64,000 bases of DNA from assembly GCA_029817715.1 (NCBI GenBank), contig JARUPY010000045.1, positions 310,001 to 374,000 of the forward strand. Reading direction: 5' to 3'. This stretch comes from Melastoma dodecandrum (lineage: Eukaryota > Streptophyta > Magnoliopsida > Myrtales > Melastomataceae). The translations under genes and the position numbers were made by a program. The notes beneath the pieces are model-generated. The model worked only from the letters and a program-made list of their open reading frames with translations, searched no databases and had not been told where the DNA came from. Shown piece after piece: positions 23,884 to 36,499 of this stretch (position 1 is its first letter; each line of letters starts with the position of its first letter).

Positions 23884-25033
23884 AGGCCGAATACTAAAAA
23901 ATATCCTAAACTTTCACGTTTTTTTTCCGATTTAGGCTAAAATTTGAAAAATATCTTATTACATCCCAACGTTTGACCGTTATTTCAATTATATCCTCCG
24001 TTAGCCGGGAGCCGTCCCCGGGAGTCCTATGTGGCACTGGCATGGCAGTTAATGCCGTCAACTCCACATTTATTCTATTTTTCTCAATAATAAAGTATCA
24101 AATATATCCTAAACTTTGACATTTGTTTTCCAATTTAGCCTAACATTTGAATAATATCATCTTACATCCCGACGTTGAGCTGTTATCTTCATTATATTCT
24201 ATGTTAGCGATCGACGCTAAAAGAGTCCTTGACGTTGATACGATAATTAGCGCAGTCAGTACCACATTTAATCAATTTTTTTCTCAAATTGAACCATAAA
24301 CTCCGAATAAAGCTCTAAATATATTTTAATCTCACTCTTAACGAATATTTTAATCACACTTTCGACCAATCCTATACCGGCACCTGACCACAATCTCACC
24401 CTGCCCATAATCCCCAACCACTATCCCACCCTGACCCTTGACTTACAACCCCAAAAAGTTGACATCTCAATAATGTTGGTTTGGAGTTGTGCGTTTATAT
24501 AACAATGTTGACATACTTATACAGTGTTATTTGTATGGATAATGACCGTGTGTTTGCCTAAATATTGTATGAAAATGTGTTTTTGGCATGACTTGAAATT
24601 TTAGTAATCATGGATATATTTAAAGCATTTAACTTTGACTCTAATTAGAACAACTACAATTTGTTCATAATAGCTAAAAAAACTATTACAATATTTGTTC
24701 GTATTGGGGACGACTACATATTATATGATGGAGATAACAGTTAAACGTTGTGATACAGGATGATATTATTCAAATATTAGGCTATATTAGAAAAAATGAC
24801 AAAAGTTTAGAATATATTTGATAATTTAGCCCGAGGAAAAAATAAATAAAACGTGGCATTAACGACATCAATTGTCACGTCAGCGCCACGTAGGACTCCG
24901 TTAATGGGGATGGCTAACGGATGATATAATAGACATAACGGCCCAACGTTGGGATGTGAGAAAATATTTTTCAATTGTTAGGCTAAATCGGAAAAAAGTG
25001 TCAAAGTTTAGTATATATTTGAAAATTTGGCCT
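23884..25033. mobile_element. Non-autonomous DNA element with long terminal inverted repeats, about 1150 bp
   Basis: The ends are inverted copies: AGGCCGAATACT...TATCCTAAACTTT on the left mirrors ...AAAGTTTAGTATATATTTG...TTTGGCCT on the right. The inverted similarity runs inward through the ACATCCCAACGTTT block and the CGTTAGCC and GTGGCACTG/CAGCGCCAC segments, so each arm exceeds 200 bp. The flanks repeat (T)AAATTTT (23876-23883 and 25033/34-25040), a 7-8 bp duplication. The related uninterrupted site is seen near 49690 (AATAAATTTTTATTTTATTT). A second, diverged copy of the left arm lies at about 24090-24260. There is no coding sequence. A Mutator-like or hAT-like origin is possible. Confidence 0.75.
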
Positions 25034-25287
25034 AAATTTTATGTTTAATACAGTTTATCAAGTCCTTTTTTATGAGTAGTAAAATTTGTTATGTGATTTT
25101 ATGCATTGATTAAACAAAACTTTGTTTTCTTACAAAGTCATTTTTTATTCCAAAATATTAATTTTTTCACATTTAGAGGAGGTGATTGGAAATGGTCCGT
25201 GGAGCATGAGGACGGCCAGCCAACGGTAGAGAGTGATCGTGGCCGAGAGAGAGCGGGATATTAAATTGTGGCTGTTGTTGTAATAAT

Positions 25288-25985
25288 GACATTAAGAGAG
25301 GGTGAATTAACATTTTATAATTTTTGGACTTCTTATGACTAACAGAATCTAATAGCGAAAGGTTAGGTTTATGTAAATTACATAACCCTTATTTACAGCA
25401 AATCCCAGTTGAAGTATGATCTATTATGTTACTATGCAGTCCTGAAAAGGTTCTACAGTCGCAGAAGGTTGATACAAAACCTTGAGGTTTCTGCAATCAA
25501 GTCTCTGTAAATTTGATCAGCCTAAGCGTGATCGACAACGTTTATTCCTAGACCTGAAAAATTCCTGTAGATGTAGAAGGTTGGTACAAAATCGAGTAGG
25601 TTTTTGCTATATCAAGGGATGATCTGTGAGTGCTAGATCAATGGGAACAACTTCAGAACCCAAGAGGTTGTTGGAGTGATAAAGGTTTGGTTAGGACTTT
25701 TGAAGGCTCTGCCCAAATATTGCATCATGTCTGTTGATTTGCTTTTCTGTTAAAGTTTCTAATAAATAATTAGTTAGATAACCGTTTGTACAGAATATAA
25801 ATGAGACACAAAAAGTTTATAATTGTTCGGCAATAGAATATGTCCGCTTTTCACCCTTGTAGAGCGAGATTTACTATAAAACACTTATAACGGTTACAAG
25901 ATTATCAAAAGATACGAAGAAACTTTTGCAATGCGAAAAGCCCTCTAGCTTCTTCACAATTGGTGACGCTTTGGGTTATGCAAAG
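25288..25985 (+). mobile_element. Family-A-like LTR fragment
   Basis: Begins TGACATTAAGAGAGGGTGAATTAAC, resembling the family-A start, and carries CAGAAGGTTGATAC and GAGGTTTCTGC motifs of the same type. It runs to the GTGTGACTAACTACATAAACTC block shared with 45960-46000. It abuts the Copia remnant and is not that element's own LTR. Confidence 0.5.
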
Positions 25986-26016
25986 ATCCGTGTGACTAAC
26001 TACATAAACTCTATGG

Positions 26017-28496
26017 TTGAGGTTATGTGGGAAAGTATCATTGTCATCCATTCCCAAACACATCTTGGAGAGCTCAAGCCCCTCTCGAGCTAGTTCATGC
26101 AGATATTTGTGGACGACTCAAACTCCGTCTCTCGGTAAAAGAAGATACTTTCTGTTGTTCGTAGATGACTACACTAGAATGATTTTGATTTATTTTCTTG
26201 AGAGCTCAGACGCTTTTGCCACCTTTATGAAGTTCAAAGTACTTGTAGAGAATCAAAGTGGGTACATGATTAAGACCTTGAGGACAGATCGCGGAGGAGA
26301 GTTTCTCTCGAGACCATTCTTGGACTAATGCCAATAGAAGGAGATACATAAGCAGTTGACCGTGCAGATTCTCCAAAGCAGAATGGAGTTGCAGAAAGAA
26401 AGAACAGAACCATAGTGGAAATGGCCAAAAGCATGCTAAAGGGCAAAGGTATACCCAACAAGTTCTGTGCAGAAGCTGTTAACACATCTGCCTACCTTCT
26501 AAACAGATCCCCTATAAAAACAGTTAGGGACAAGACACCATATGAAGCGTGGCACAGAAGGAAGCTCATGGTCATTTGAAAGTATTTGGGTGTATTGGAT
26601 ATGCACTCACCCCTTCTCAAGGAAGAGAAAGTTTGATGAGAAAGGTGAAAAGTTGATTTTCATCGGATATAGTGATGAATTTAAGGGATATCGTCTGTAT
26701 AATCCGAATATTGACAAGTTGGTTCTGTCGAGAGATGTTATCTAGAACATGCAGCTTGGAAGTGGCATGATGGGTTTTATATGACTCAGATGTTTCAGTA
26801 TACAGAAGCAGTAGCAGAAGCATCTGTATAGAACCCTATCAGAACAACAGAAACAACAATAGAAGTTGCAATACAGAATCTCATCGGAACAACATAAGCT
26901 AGTTCATCTAAAATCATTCCAAAAGCAAAGGGTGTCCTATTGAAGATATACCACCGAAGAGGTATCATTCACTCATTGAAATTTATGAGCAGGCTAACTT
27001 TGCTCTTGCTACATTTATGCCACAGAACTTTGAGGAGGCAGCAAGAAAAGAAAAATGGAGAAATTCCATGAAAGAGGTGACTTCTATATATAAGAATGAC
27101 ACGTGGTCATTGGTCGATCTCCCAGAAGGAAAAGAAGCTATCGGCTTGAAATAGGTCTACAAGACTGAGTATAATGAAGATGGAAGCGTACAGAAGCATA
27201 AAGCTCGCATCGTAGCAAAAGGCTATTCACAGAAGCCCAACGTTGGTTTTACAAAAACTTTTGCTCCTGCAGCAAGGATGGAGATGATTCGTGCAGTTCT
27301 AGTCATTGCAGCACAGAAGGAGCTTAAAGTATTCCAGCTTGATGTCAAGTCAGCATTTTTGAATGGAGTACTAGAAGAAGAAGTCTACGTAGAGCAACCA
27401 CAAGAATTCGTGATGCAAGGCACAAAAGACAAAGTCTACAGACTATATAAGGCTCTATATGGTTTGAAGCAAGCACCAAGAGCGTGGAATTGCAGAATTG
27501 ATTCCCACCTACATAAGAAAGGATTCTCCAGAAGCTCAGTAGAATCTTCGTTATACTTACAGAAGGTTGGTCCTGATTTTCTAATAGCATGTCTTTATGT
27601 GGATGATTTGATCTACACTAGCACCGTCAGAAGCTTGCTACAGAAGTTTAAGCAAGCCATGATGGAATAGTTTGAGATGACAGACCTTGGCTTGATGAAG
27701 TATTTTCTCGGATATCAAGTAAAGCAGAAGAAATGAGATATTTTCATTTCTCAAGAGAAGTACATAGCGGATTTGTTGAAGAAGTTTTGTATGGAGAATG
27801 CAAAGCCAATTTCTACTCCAATGTCACTCAATGAGAAGTTACAGAAGGAAGATTCTACAGAAGGCTTTGATTCGAAGATTTACAGAAGCCTGGTTGGTTC
27901 TCTTATCTATCTCACTCACACTCGGACTGATATTGTTGATTCTGTGAGTTTGCTGTCTAGATTCATGACCAACTCCAGTAGAACTCATTTCACAGCATCA
28001 AAAAGGGTTCTACGCTATCTAAAAGGCACACAGAAAGTTGGACTAATGTATACAAAAGAGCATAAGGATGATCTAGTGGGTTACGTAGATAGTCACTGGG
28101 CAGGAAGCTTGATCGTAGAAGCACATCAGGATACTTGTTCTGCATTGGAACAAAGCCCATTTCATGGAGTTCAAAGAAGCAAAACACCATTACCCTCTTA
28201 TCTGCATAAGCTAAGTACACCACAACAAATGATGCAACAAGAGAAGCTGTCTGGATGAGCCAACAACAATCTTCTGCGATAACCAATCTGCAATTGCGAT
28301 GACCAAGAATCCAATTTTCCATGCAAGGTCGAAGCATATAGAACTTCGTCATCAATTTATCAGAGAGATGGTTTCACAGAAGGAGATTCTTCTAGAGTTC
28401 ATCAACACCCATGATCAACCAGCAAATGTTCTTACCAAGGCGGTGTCTTCGGATAAGTTCAAGACATTCAAAGAGTACTTGAAGATCATAAATTAA
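26017..28496 (+). pseudogene. Copia polyprotein remnant (integrase, RT, RNase H)
   Basis: The frame is broken by many stops and shifts. The integrase core is seen at 26130-26310 (YFLLFVDDYTRM, TLRTDRGGEF), the integrase C-terminal region at 26500-26745 (KTPYEAW, LIFIGYSDEFKGYRLYNP), reverse transcriptase at 27278-27760 (FQLDVKSAFLNG, LYGLKQAPRAWN, CLYVDDLIY), then the SLIYLTHTRTD and RVLRYLKGT blocks, and RNase H with the C-terminal HIELRHQFIREMV at 28300-28496. Coding potential is lost, so this copy cannot be autonomous. Confidence 0.88.
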
Positions 28497-28503
28497 GAGG
28501 GGG

Positions 28504-28868
28504 TGTTGAAGATAATTTATGATCCAATAAGTGCAATAGTAGTAACGTAAATGCTATTTGTGTTGGTCAATAAGTAGAGCATTTAAGTAGATGATTAAAT
28601 GTGTCATTTAAGGTAGCGGTTTCTATTGCCATTTGAGTTTACTACTCCTCCCTATATATATAGGGACGTGTAAACATTTCATGTAAGAGAAAGTTAAAAA
28701 AAAAGAAATCATTTCCGCAGACAAAACACTCAAATATATATTTCTCGTAGGTGCAGTTGCTCTACAGGGTTTCCTCTATCCTACAGAAGGTCGTTGGCAG
28801 TACATAACCTATGTTCTCCTAGTACTTTCTCCATTCCTATCCAATCCTTTTACACATATCCCACAACA
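28504..28868 (+). repeat. 3' LTR of the Copia element (family B)
   Basis: TGTTGAAGATAATTTATGAT to TATCCCACAACA, directly after the polypurine tract. It contains a TATA-like CTATATATATAGGGA at about 28652-28666 and the hairpin-type ACAGAAGGTCG motif. The solo LTRs at 15895 and 22598 are members of the same family. Confidence 0.85.
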
Positions 28869-29935
28869 CGATCTACGTTGAGCTGGCGATAGCGAACCAT
28901 GCGCTTGAATTCACGAACACATCAAGCCCGAGGCTTATGAGAGTTTCATTATTCTAATATTGTTATCCCATAAAAAATAACCTAACAAGCCTATTTACCT
29001 AATTTCTAAATCGAAAATCTTAACAAATAATCTAAAAGATCTTATACTATAATAAAATAATCCTAATAAAATCTTTTAAAAATGATATTTTCCTCCTGGA
29101 TCGAAAACCTTGACATTTCGCCCCGCATCATTCCCTCCCACTTCGAGGAAACTCGCCCAAGAATTAGCAGGAGCGTCGCCTTTTGGATACAGATATGTTA
29201 TTTGATGAACTTCCGGTCGACGACTTTGACGAACAGTCATAACGAACGGTTGGCCACGAGCGTACTCCCTCATTGAGGTCAATTGACTTTCACAAACGAT
29301 CATAACGAACGGTTGGCCACAAGCGTACTCCCTCATTGGCGCCACTTCATTAAGCCTATTTTCTAGTTTGGTCGAAATAGAAATCTCGAGCGATTGGTCA
29401 CGAGCATGTTCTTTCCCTGGCAACGGCTTTACATTCCGATCTTTCCTCTGTTTTAACGGACAGGTGATCTCCAGGCGCCATCTCTTCACTCCAATCAAGG
29501 TCTCGCTCTAGCAAGCGATCAACAAGGCCTGCACCCCCTGTTCTCCGACAACAGGATGGTTGTTGCCGCCGCCATTGCTACCTGACACTGCTTCCACAAT
29601 TTCCTGCTCTGATACCAACTGACGCGGGAAACGGGAACCGGGGCCAATCTACGTCGAGCCCGCGGAAGCGAACCATGCGCTCCAATCCAGTAACACATCA
29701 AGCCCGCGGCTTATGATAGGAAAACATGAAAGTTTCATTATTCTAACATTGTTCTCGCACTAGAAAATAACCTAACAACCCTATTTATCTAAATTTCTAA
29801 ACCGAAACTGAAACTCTTAACAAATAATTTAAAAGATCTTATACTATAACAAAATAGTCCTAATAAAATTTATTAAAAATGATATTTCCTCATAGATAAA
29901 AAACCCATCGAATTTAGACATTTCGTCCCTCATCA
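28869..29935 (-). mobile_element. TRIM: terminal-repeat retrotransposon in miniature
   Basis: Two direct repeats (28869-29130, left end lost to the Copia junction; 29620-29935, complete, about 316 bp) flank a 489-bp non-coding core. The right repeat starts TGACGCGGG and both end GCATCA/CTCATCA. Next to the right repeat is the complement of a tRNA-iMet primer site (GCTCTGATACCAAC, 29606-29619), and next to the left repeat is the complement of a purine tract (TTCCCTCCCACTTCGAGG, 29131-29148). The order shows a minus-strand element. The core holds two tandem copies of a CATAACGAACGGTTGGCCAC block (29237 and 29300). Confidence 0.85.
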
Positions 29936-29938
29936 TCA

Positions 29939-30477
29939 TGTCACCCTCCGCTTGATGACGATGATAATGGATATGATAATGTGTTGTCCGTGTACAATAT
30001 GAGTTCGATATGAGGGTTCTTTTCGTGCGCCACGATACATTTTTTCTCACAAAGTTCCGGGTTGCCAAGATCCGAGAAGCAAACGCGGATCGCACTTTCT
30101 AGTTCCCTCGTTTCGTAGAGATTCGGCGGCTCCTTCCTATTTCTTCCACTTTTAACGACCGTGTTATGGTTCCGAGGTAACTAATACGATAAAATCATGC
30201 ATGTCAAATGGCTAATGCCCCCACTAATTACTTTCTATCCTTCATTGTTTATGGTTAGGAGCCCAACTCCTATCACCTTCAAGTCCAACTCTATACATTC
30301 CCCGACAGTCGTGATGGGGGGTTTCATCTATTCTTCCCTAGCAGCGCATCGATTTCGATTGCTCTTCGAGTCCCTTAAATTCCCTTCGATGTGATTCTAT
30401 TGTGGTCATGTAACTCCATCCATGAAAACGAGAATGAATTTGTAGATGATTGGTTTGTGGTTTCCAAGCACTGAAGA
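29939..30477 (+). pseudogene. Relic 3' flank of a lost Gnk2 copy
   Basis: From TGTCACCCTCCGCTTGATGACGATGATAATGG onward the sequence parallels the DNA that lies 160-700 bp downstream of the intact Gnk2 genes (for example 34150-34700), including the TTTCGTAGAGATTCGGCGGC block. No Gnk2 coding sequence precedes it; the TRIM occupies that place. Confidence 0.6.
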
Positions 30478-32035
30478 CTGATTGGTTTTCTACGCAGGAA
30501 GGAGGAAAATATCTTAAAATACGCGCATAAAATTATCTAAGAAACCGTGATATGTATAAATATACCGAAAGAAAAATACATGCAGGACATATCTTAGCTT
30601 TAATCTAAATATGCGTGCCAACACTCTCAAATCATGATCGTCTTCAAGAGGCTCTAGCAGTATCCACGCATATATACACGCCGTCACTTTTGATGTTAGC
30701 CCTTAGGACACGTTATTTTTCTTTGGAAGCTAAGACTTTTTCGAACTAAAACCAAGACGTATGACCAAAAAACTACTTTACATTGAATAATCTTGAAGAA
30801 TATATCATTAAAATAAAATATTTTTCGTTACTTTATTTTCCCTTCATGACTAAACTCAGGCCCACAGATTTTGGCCCAAATTGAAATAAAATAACCCAGT
30901 TTCAAAACTTGTCTAATAATATAAGTATATTATATATACCATTAGAAATACATTATAGGTGCTCGTGATGGGACGTATGCGACTTCCCGTTCTTGCTCCT
31001 TTATCACTGAGCGGTCATTTAAGGGCCTTAGCTGGTGATCTAGGTTGTTTCTTGACTTGCTCCTACGGAACCAAGATCGAAAAGATCCCCGGTGCCCCCG
31101 GTAGCACAGCCGAGACAGCAACGGGTTAACCTGAAAGGCTGGGGAGAGGAAAGGTTCCGATCAAGCTACTTAAACGTCGACTAACTATTTTCCATTTATT
31201 TAAAATAAATTAATAAATCTAATTATCTTATTGTTTGTAATAATGTGCTATTGCTTGCGACCTCTAGATTCTATACACGGAGAGTGTAAGTCCATACACA
31301 AGTTATGGTAACCGTCTAATCATTCAAAGTGCTAAAATAATGGTCATGAACAATAAACCACCATGAACCGATTACCGTGTAATTCAATCTCTTCATCTAA
31401 CTGACATCCCTAAATTAATTGTTTATTTGATTATCAAGATATAATAAACTCACTTTACAAATTTCCTACAATGACCATAAATTTCTGAGTCACTAATATC
31501 TCGATCAAGTGGTCAGGATGCCAACGCTCTAGTCCATAAGAGCGATGAATATTTTGACTCAACGTTATTCTCTCTATGCTTTGTCACAGCACTAATACTC
31601 GTATTAATCACATTCTAATTAAAGAATGCTTTTAACTACGTAAAAATGCGTAAACTCCACACATAGAATAAATGAAATACTCAAGTTAAAAGATCATTTA
31701 CACTCATTCATAAAGATGATTAACCAATGATGTTCAATATGTGGTATCCTCTAAAACGGGTCGTGTCCAGTATTCATAATCTCAGGGTACCCCTACGTAT
31801 AACTTGAGAATAGTTTCCCTCGATCTATCTTAACATCAGCTATACTCAACTATGATTTAGATGTCTATGTCCCATCTCGACATCTAAACGATCAAGGACT
31901 ATTTCAGACTAATATACCCGTTAATCTCCGAAATTTTATCATTAATAATTTTACGTGTGGAAAAATAAAATAGTTAATGACAAATAATCACCTTCATACA
32001 TCGTATATGCACAAATACAATAAAATGTCTTGGCA
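30478..32035. mobile_element. About 1.55-kb insertion of unknown type
   Basis: Array flank sequence stops after CACTGAAGAC (30477) and resumes at about 32040 with GTCACCTTTGATGTGTCGATG, as judged against 50990-51070 where the two parts are adjacent. The inserted DNA starts TGATTGGTTTTCTACGC, is AT-rich and has no open frame of note. Its retroelement or transposon class could not be determined, and no target duplication was found. Confidence 0.45.
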
Positions 32036-32039
32036 CTCT

Positions 32040-33415
32040 AGTGTCACCTTTGATGTGTCGATGTCCTGAGTGTATGCCCATGCCGAACTCATAGGGTTTG
32101 TGCGTAGATCAAATACGAGGTAAAGACCCTCCCCGAGGATATCTTCGTGTGCCTGGTTACTATGAGGGCGATGAGAATGACTGGTCGGCATTTTATGACA
32201 CAGTATTGTTTTTGTAGACTTGGACTATTGCAACACCAGCCCAGTCGCTTGCAATTTCGAAGAACAATTTTTCGAAATTCTGTCGGGGACTTAGCATCAT
32301 TAACAACGGCTGACTACTGGTATCTGAACGTCATTTATGCTCTTCTAAGATTATATGGTTTCAATCGTAATTCCATGAACTTTAAGATACCCAAAATCGA
32401 ATTTTTGAATCTGAAATCGCGCAAATCGTTCTCGGGTTCGGAAAATATTTTAATTCACCTCTCCACACCGAACGAATTTCACAATTTTACCTTACAATTA
32501 CTTTACGAATTATGCGTGCTTTTGAAATGTACGTGAACTTTATTATTCATTTCCAATTCGTCTCAAATGAACTAATTCTACAGTTCCTTACCATTCGAAA
32601 ATTTAACAAAATTATATTTTTCAAAATGTTCGATAAACTTGAATATACGACTCAATGACATCGGTAAAACACAACGTTCATTCGTCAATGCAGGTAAACT
32701 ACATAGGTAACTGCTCCTCCCCCTTCTCGGACCTTTTCGAACTCTATAATTCTTCGGCTCAATGATACGATGGAGACAATCGTGTGAGACAAGAACAGCC
32801 CAGTTGGAATCGTCGATAGGCCGAGTAGTCGTCGTATGAAGTTGTGTCGAATGATGGGTCAAGTCCTTGAGACCTTGGTGTTATCAGTGCATTGTCGGAA
32901 CATTTAGGCCTTTGTATGTCATTGCATCGTCGACGAAGACTTATTACTATGAAGGAGGGCAATTGTCATAAGAATATTTATTTTATCGAAAAAGTTTTGT
33001 TTTTTTTTCAGGGAATTTTTTTTCGGAAATTTGTTTTCAGTTTATCACGTAACAAATTTTTATTTTATTTCTGTTTATCGAGTTTTACATTTATTGAGAT
33101 ATTATATATTGATTATACGAATGTTTGATTTCCTTACAAAACGTCAATTTTGTGTCATGTAGTGAGGTCATCGGAGGTGGTCGGCCGAGTGTCGGGATGG
33201 TCGGACGACGGTAGAGGGTGATCATGGCTGAGAGCAGTATGTGGAGGGTCGTGGGTGGTCGCCGATGATGCGAGGTGCGGCCAGGGTTGGGTCCGATGGA
33301 GTGAACGATGCGAGGGGGTTGGGCATGAAACGTTAAAATAAAAATAGAACGTGAAAAGAAGAGGGAAAAAACAAAGAAATGTGTGGATTCTTCCCGACCT
33401 TGATGTTGTCATGAT
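32040..33415. other. Gnk2-array spacer, no gene
   Basis: Repeated flank DNA, similar to 51040-51400 on the left and 49120-49780 on the right. It contains a block (GAGGGCGATGAGAATGACTGG, 32163) that recurs after several Gnk2 copies. The open frames at 32147 and 32578 lack recognisable similarity. Confidence 0.5.
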
Positions 33416-33556
33416 ATTTTACAAGACTTAGTTTAATGGTGAAATCAGATGGGACGAAGGTGAGCGGCGATGCTTCCAAAGTAACAATCTTAAGAGAAGG
33501 GCACTATTTATACGTGAACAAAGACGGCGAGGAGAAGCCACACCGAAAGAGCGAGA

Positions 33557-33982
33557 ATGGGATCCGGCAAGATGATGTTGAAGATGACCGTTGCTTTTGT
33601 TGTAGCTGCCTCATTCCTTTGGGTTCGCACGAGTTGCATCGCAAATGTCCGTACTCGCAATAGATCTTGCTTCGGAATCCATGATTTAACTGGAAGATAC
33701 CAGAGCGCTGTCGAAATAGCAGTCCGCCGGGCTATGAGACGCACACCGCAGACGGCTTTCCGTTACTACACGTCGCATCGGATAGGCCCTGACGTGGTCT
33801 ACGCCCACGGACGTTGTCGATCAACGATTTCGGCGGCAGACTGCGGCATGTGCTTAGCTGCCTGTGACATGAAAATCTATCAGCTTTGCGGCTTCCCAAC
33901 CATTGCTTATATAGAGCTGGTGGACTGTGCCCTCATGTGGCGTAACAGTCCGATATTTGGAGGGCCATGGCCGTGGAACTAA
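33557..33982 (+). CDS. Gnk2/DUF26 single-domain secreted protein, copy 4
   Basis: A 141-residue frame with signal peptide core TVAFVVAASFLW and one Gnk2 domain. The signature is C87-X8-C96-X2-C99 (GRCRSTISAADCGMC), with Cys38, Cys111 and Cys124 and the extra Cys27 and Cys103. It belongs to a subgroup with copies 6 and 8, which share RTSCIAN/STSCIAN, HDLTGRY and ALMW. The first ATG of the other copies is ACG here (AAGACGGCGAGG), so only the second ATG is available. A TATA-like TATTTATAC lies at 33505-33513. It ends GGPWPWN. Confidence 0.88.
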   Translation: MGSGKMMLKMTVAFVVAASFLWVRTSCIANVRTRNRSCFGIHDLTGRYQSAVEIAVRRAMRRTPQTAFRYYTSHRIGPDVVYAHGRCRSTISAADCGMCLAACDMKIYQLCGFPTIAYIELVDCALMWRNSPIFGGPWPWN

Positions 33983-34044
33983 TCAAGCCGTCGAAGTATA
34001 TCTCGTGAAATATCATCCGTGTCCGGTTCAATGCCCCGAGCTTT

Positions 34045-34141
34045 TTTCAATAATGTGAGTTGCAGTTGTACCTCGTCCATTTCCCTCACTTTCTTCAATA
34101 ATGTGAGTTGCAGTTGTACCTCGTCCATTTCCCTCACTTTA
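34045..34141 (+). repeat. Tandem duplication in the 3' flank of copy 4
   Basis: A stretch beginning TTCAATAATGTGAGTTGCAG and ending CCATTTCCCTCACTTT, about 50 bp, occurs twice in a row. Other copies have it once. Confidence 0.8.
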
Positions 34142-34735
34142 ATCCGTCTCGTGTTACACTCCGCTTGATGACGATGATAATGGATATGATAATGTGTTGT
34201 CTGCATACAATACGAGGGCTTCTTTCCATGCACACAAGACGTTTGTCGCGCAAAAGCCCGGATTGCCACGACCTGATGAGAAGCGAACACAGATCGCACT
34301 TTCTAATGCCCGTGTTTCGTAGAAATTCAGCGGTTCCTTAATCCCAAGTTTCTACTCCCATTTCAATTTCTTCCACATAACACCACTTCGTGTTACGGTT
34401 CCAACATAATCAGTCCGATAAAATCGTGCATTTCATACGACTAATGGCCAATTAATTACTCTCTATCCTTCATTGGTTATGGTTTGGGGACCAACTCTTA
34501 TCACCTTCTCCATCTGTGGGTAAATATGAAGGAAAGGCTAGCCGAAGCCAATTTGATTGGACTGATGTGTGACTGACTATACATTCGCTGACATGTCGTA
34601 ACTTTGTAGGGGGCGCTCTTCGATTCATTCCCCAGGAGCCCAATGATTACGTTCGCATCGCTTAAAATTTGCTTTGTTGCGGATCCAGTGTGGTCATGTA
34701 ACCCCATTTAGAAGACGAGAATGAATTTGTAAATG

Positions 34736-35805
34736 ATAGCAATTGTTTCCCTCAAATTTAACGGGGGCGGAAGGCCAGACCGCTCACGTATTGGTGAGAA
34801 CGCGGGGTCCTGGCTCCATCTCTCTGAAGCGCAAGGCGCTCTCTCGTCAACCCGAGGCAGCTGCGAGTCAACTGGGGCTTTTGTATAAAAACTGTCTGCC
34901 CGAGAAGGTCCTCCCGTGATTGGAAATTCTCCTGGTGGAATTTCGTCCATAGACGCTTTCCCATGCTGGCGAATAGGAACAGAATGTGCATATCTGTTTG
35001 TTTCACCCTGCGCTTCGCCGTATTCGTCTACCGGGTTAACTACGTATACCGCATTTGATCTCCAAGCTGTAGGAGACCGGGAGGAGGTTGGTTTAGAAGG
35101 AGACATCCTGTCCCTGTTGCAAATCTCTGTAGTACATTGATTAGCGCCATTCAAGAGTTCATCCTCTTGAAATGACACGTTCCGCTTATCTGCGCGTCGA
35201 GCATCCCCCATGAAAAAATTGTTTCTGTCTACAGGGTTATTCGTCTTTGCGAAAGCACTTGGCATGTTTAAGGCACTGATTTGCTCTAAAATCTGAGCTA
35301 CATTGTCCTGTAGCCCCGTGGCACGCCTATCCATCAAGTTCTCCATATCATTGAATTCCTTGTGGAACTCAAGTTTAGATATGAACTCGGAAGGAGTATG
35401 CGCCCCGAAAGAGGGTTGGTTCGCAACCACCCGGGTTCCTAGAGCCGTGGTTTCCTCATTTGGGTCTACAACCACATTCTGATCATCTCCGTCTAATGGA
35501 GGCGGAGGATCGCGATTAGCCCCACTCCTGGTACTTTTTGCCACCTGCAAGTACTGAAATTTTCCTCGACTCCCACTGTGGTCTCCAAAAACGTGTTCGC
35601 GTCGAAAACGGATCACGCCGGATATATTTGGCAATTGAATTTAAATGTGGTCGCCAGAAAGATGAATTTCAATGGTAACAGATGATTAATACAAATTCGA
35701 AAATATCTCAAAGGAAATCGAATGCTTTCAGCCATTAAAATAAAGTAAAAGCGGTAGAACGGATGGTGGTAACGTTGTAGATTCGCAGCCGGAGTCGTAG
35801 ACTTG
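34736..35805 (-). mobile_element. Gypsy (Ty3) 5' fragment with gag leader, minus strand
   Basis: It interrupts array flank DNA (compare 44920 and 42338 for the uninterrupted sides). On the minus strand, TCTGGCGACCACATTT (about 35634-35652) looks like the primer site that follows the 5' LTR in Tat-type Gypsy elements. It leads into a 308-codon open frame (35634-34708) rich in polar residues and without a conserved catalytic domain, consistent with the variable N-terminal part of gag. The gag core itself is missing. Assignment rests on the primer site and the layout. Confidence 0.5.
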
Positions 35806-36499
35806 CTTATAACAGAATACCTCCTCTTCCCTCGACATCGTCTTCATTATTCCTCCGGACTTATGGATGTAATCCATTCTCAGTTGGCCATGGCGTAAGA
35901 TAACACCTGGAAAATTACTCCACTGGAACGAAGAACACTCCCACCATCTTTCGTTTCCACCTCGGAACCACCATTCGAATTACCGTCCTGGTTCGACATC
36001 ATTGAAGGCACGATTGAAGTTTTTCTGTACTCTCTTGACTTGGTTTTCTGCTCTTTTTGTAACATGATACGTTGCTTTGACAATAGCTCCACCAACTCGA
36101 TTATCGACAATCACAACTCTTCATAGATGAATGAACAAAGTCCGTTAATCACTAAATAGATTTCTCTCCTAGTTCCAAGCCTTGCAGGCAAGCGCGACAA
36201 AAGTTGTTACCTTGTTTTATTTTTCTGGACAGCTCTATAATTCTTTGGATAAGTTAAGGACAAAGCCAAGGTCATGTCAAAATTTTGGCCAGAATCGCCG
36301 ATCGGCCGAATATGTTTCTGACCTTGTTATCAGTGCATTGTGAGAACAATTAGGTCTGTGTATAGTCAATGGTATTGCCAGTGCCAATAAACACCTTTCT
36401 TGGAATTGTGGTACTTACCAAAAACAATCTTAAGAGATGGGAAATATATATAGTGAACAAAGACGACAATCGGAAAAGCCACACACGGGTAAGAGCGAG

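Larger units (their letters stand above)
25990..28868 (+). mobile_element. Degenerate Ty1/Copia retrotransposon, 5' truncated, with 3' LTR
   Basis: Integrase, reverse transcriptase and RNase H remnants are followed by a polypurine tract (AAGAGGGGG, 28495-28503) and a 365-bp LTR (28504-28868, TGTTGAAG...CCACAACA). gag, protease and the matching 5' LTR are not present; the left side is a different LTR (25288-25985). The right flank runs straight into a TRIM LTR, so the Copia element probably inserted there. Order integrase before reverse transcriptase identifies Copia. Confidence 0.88.
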
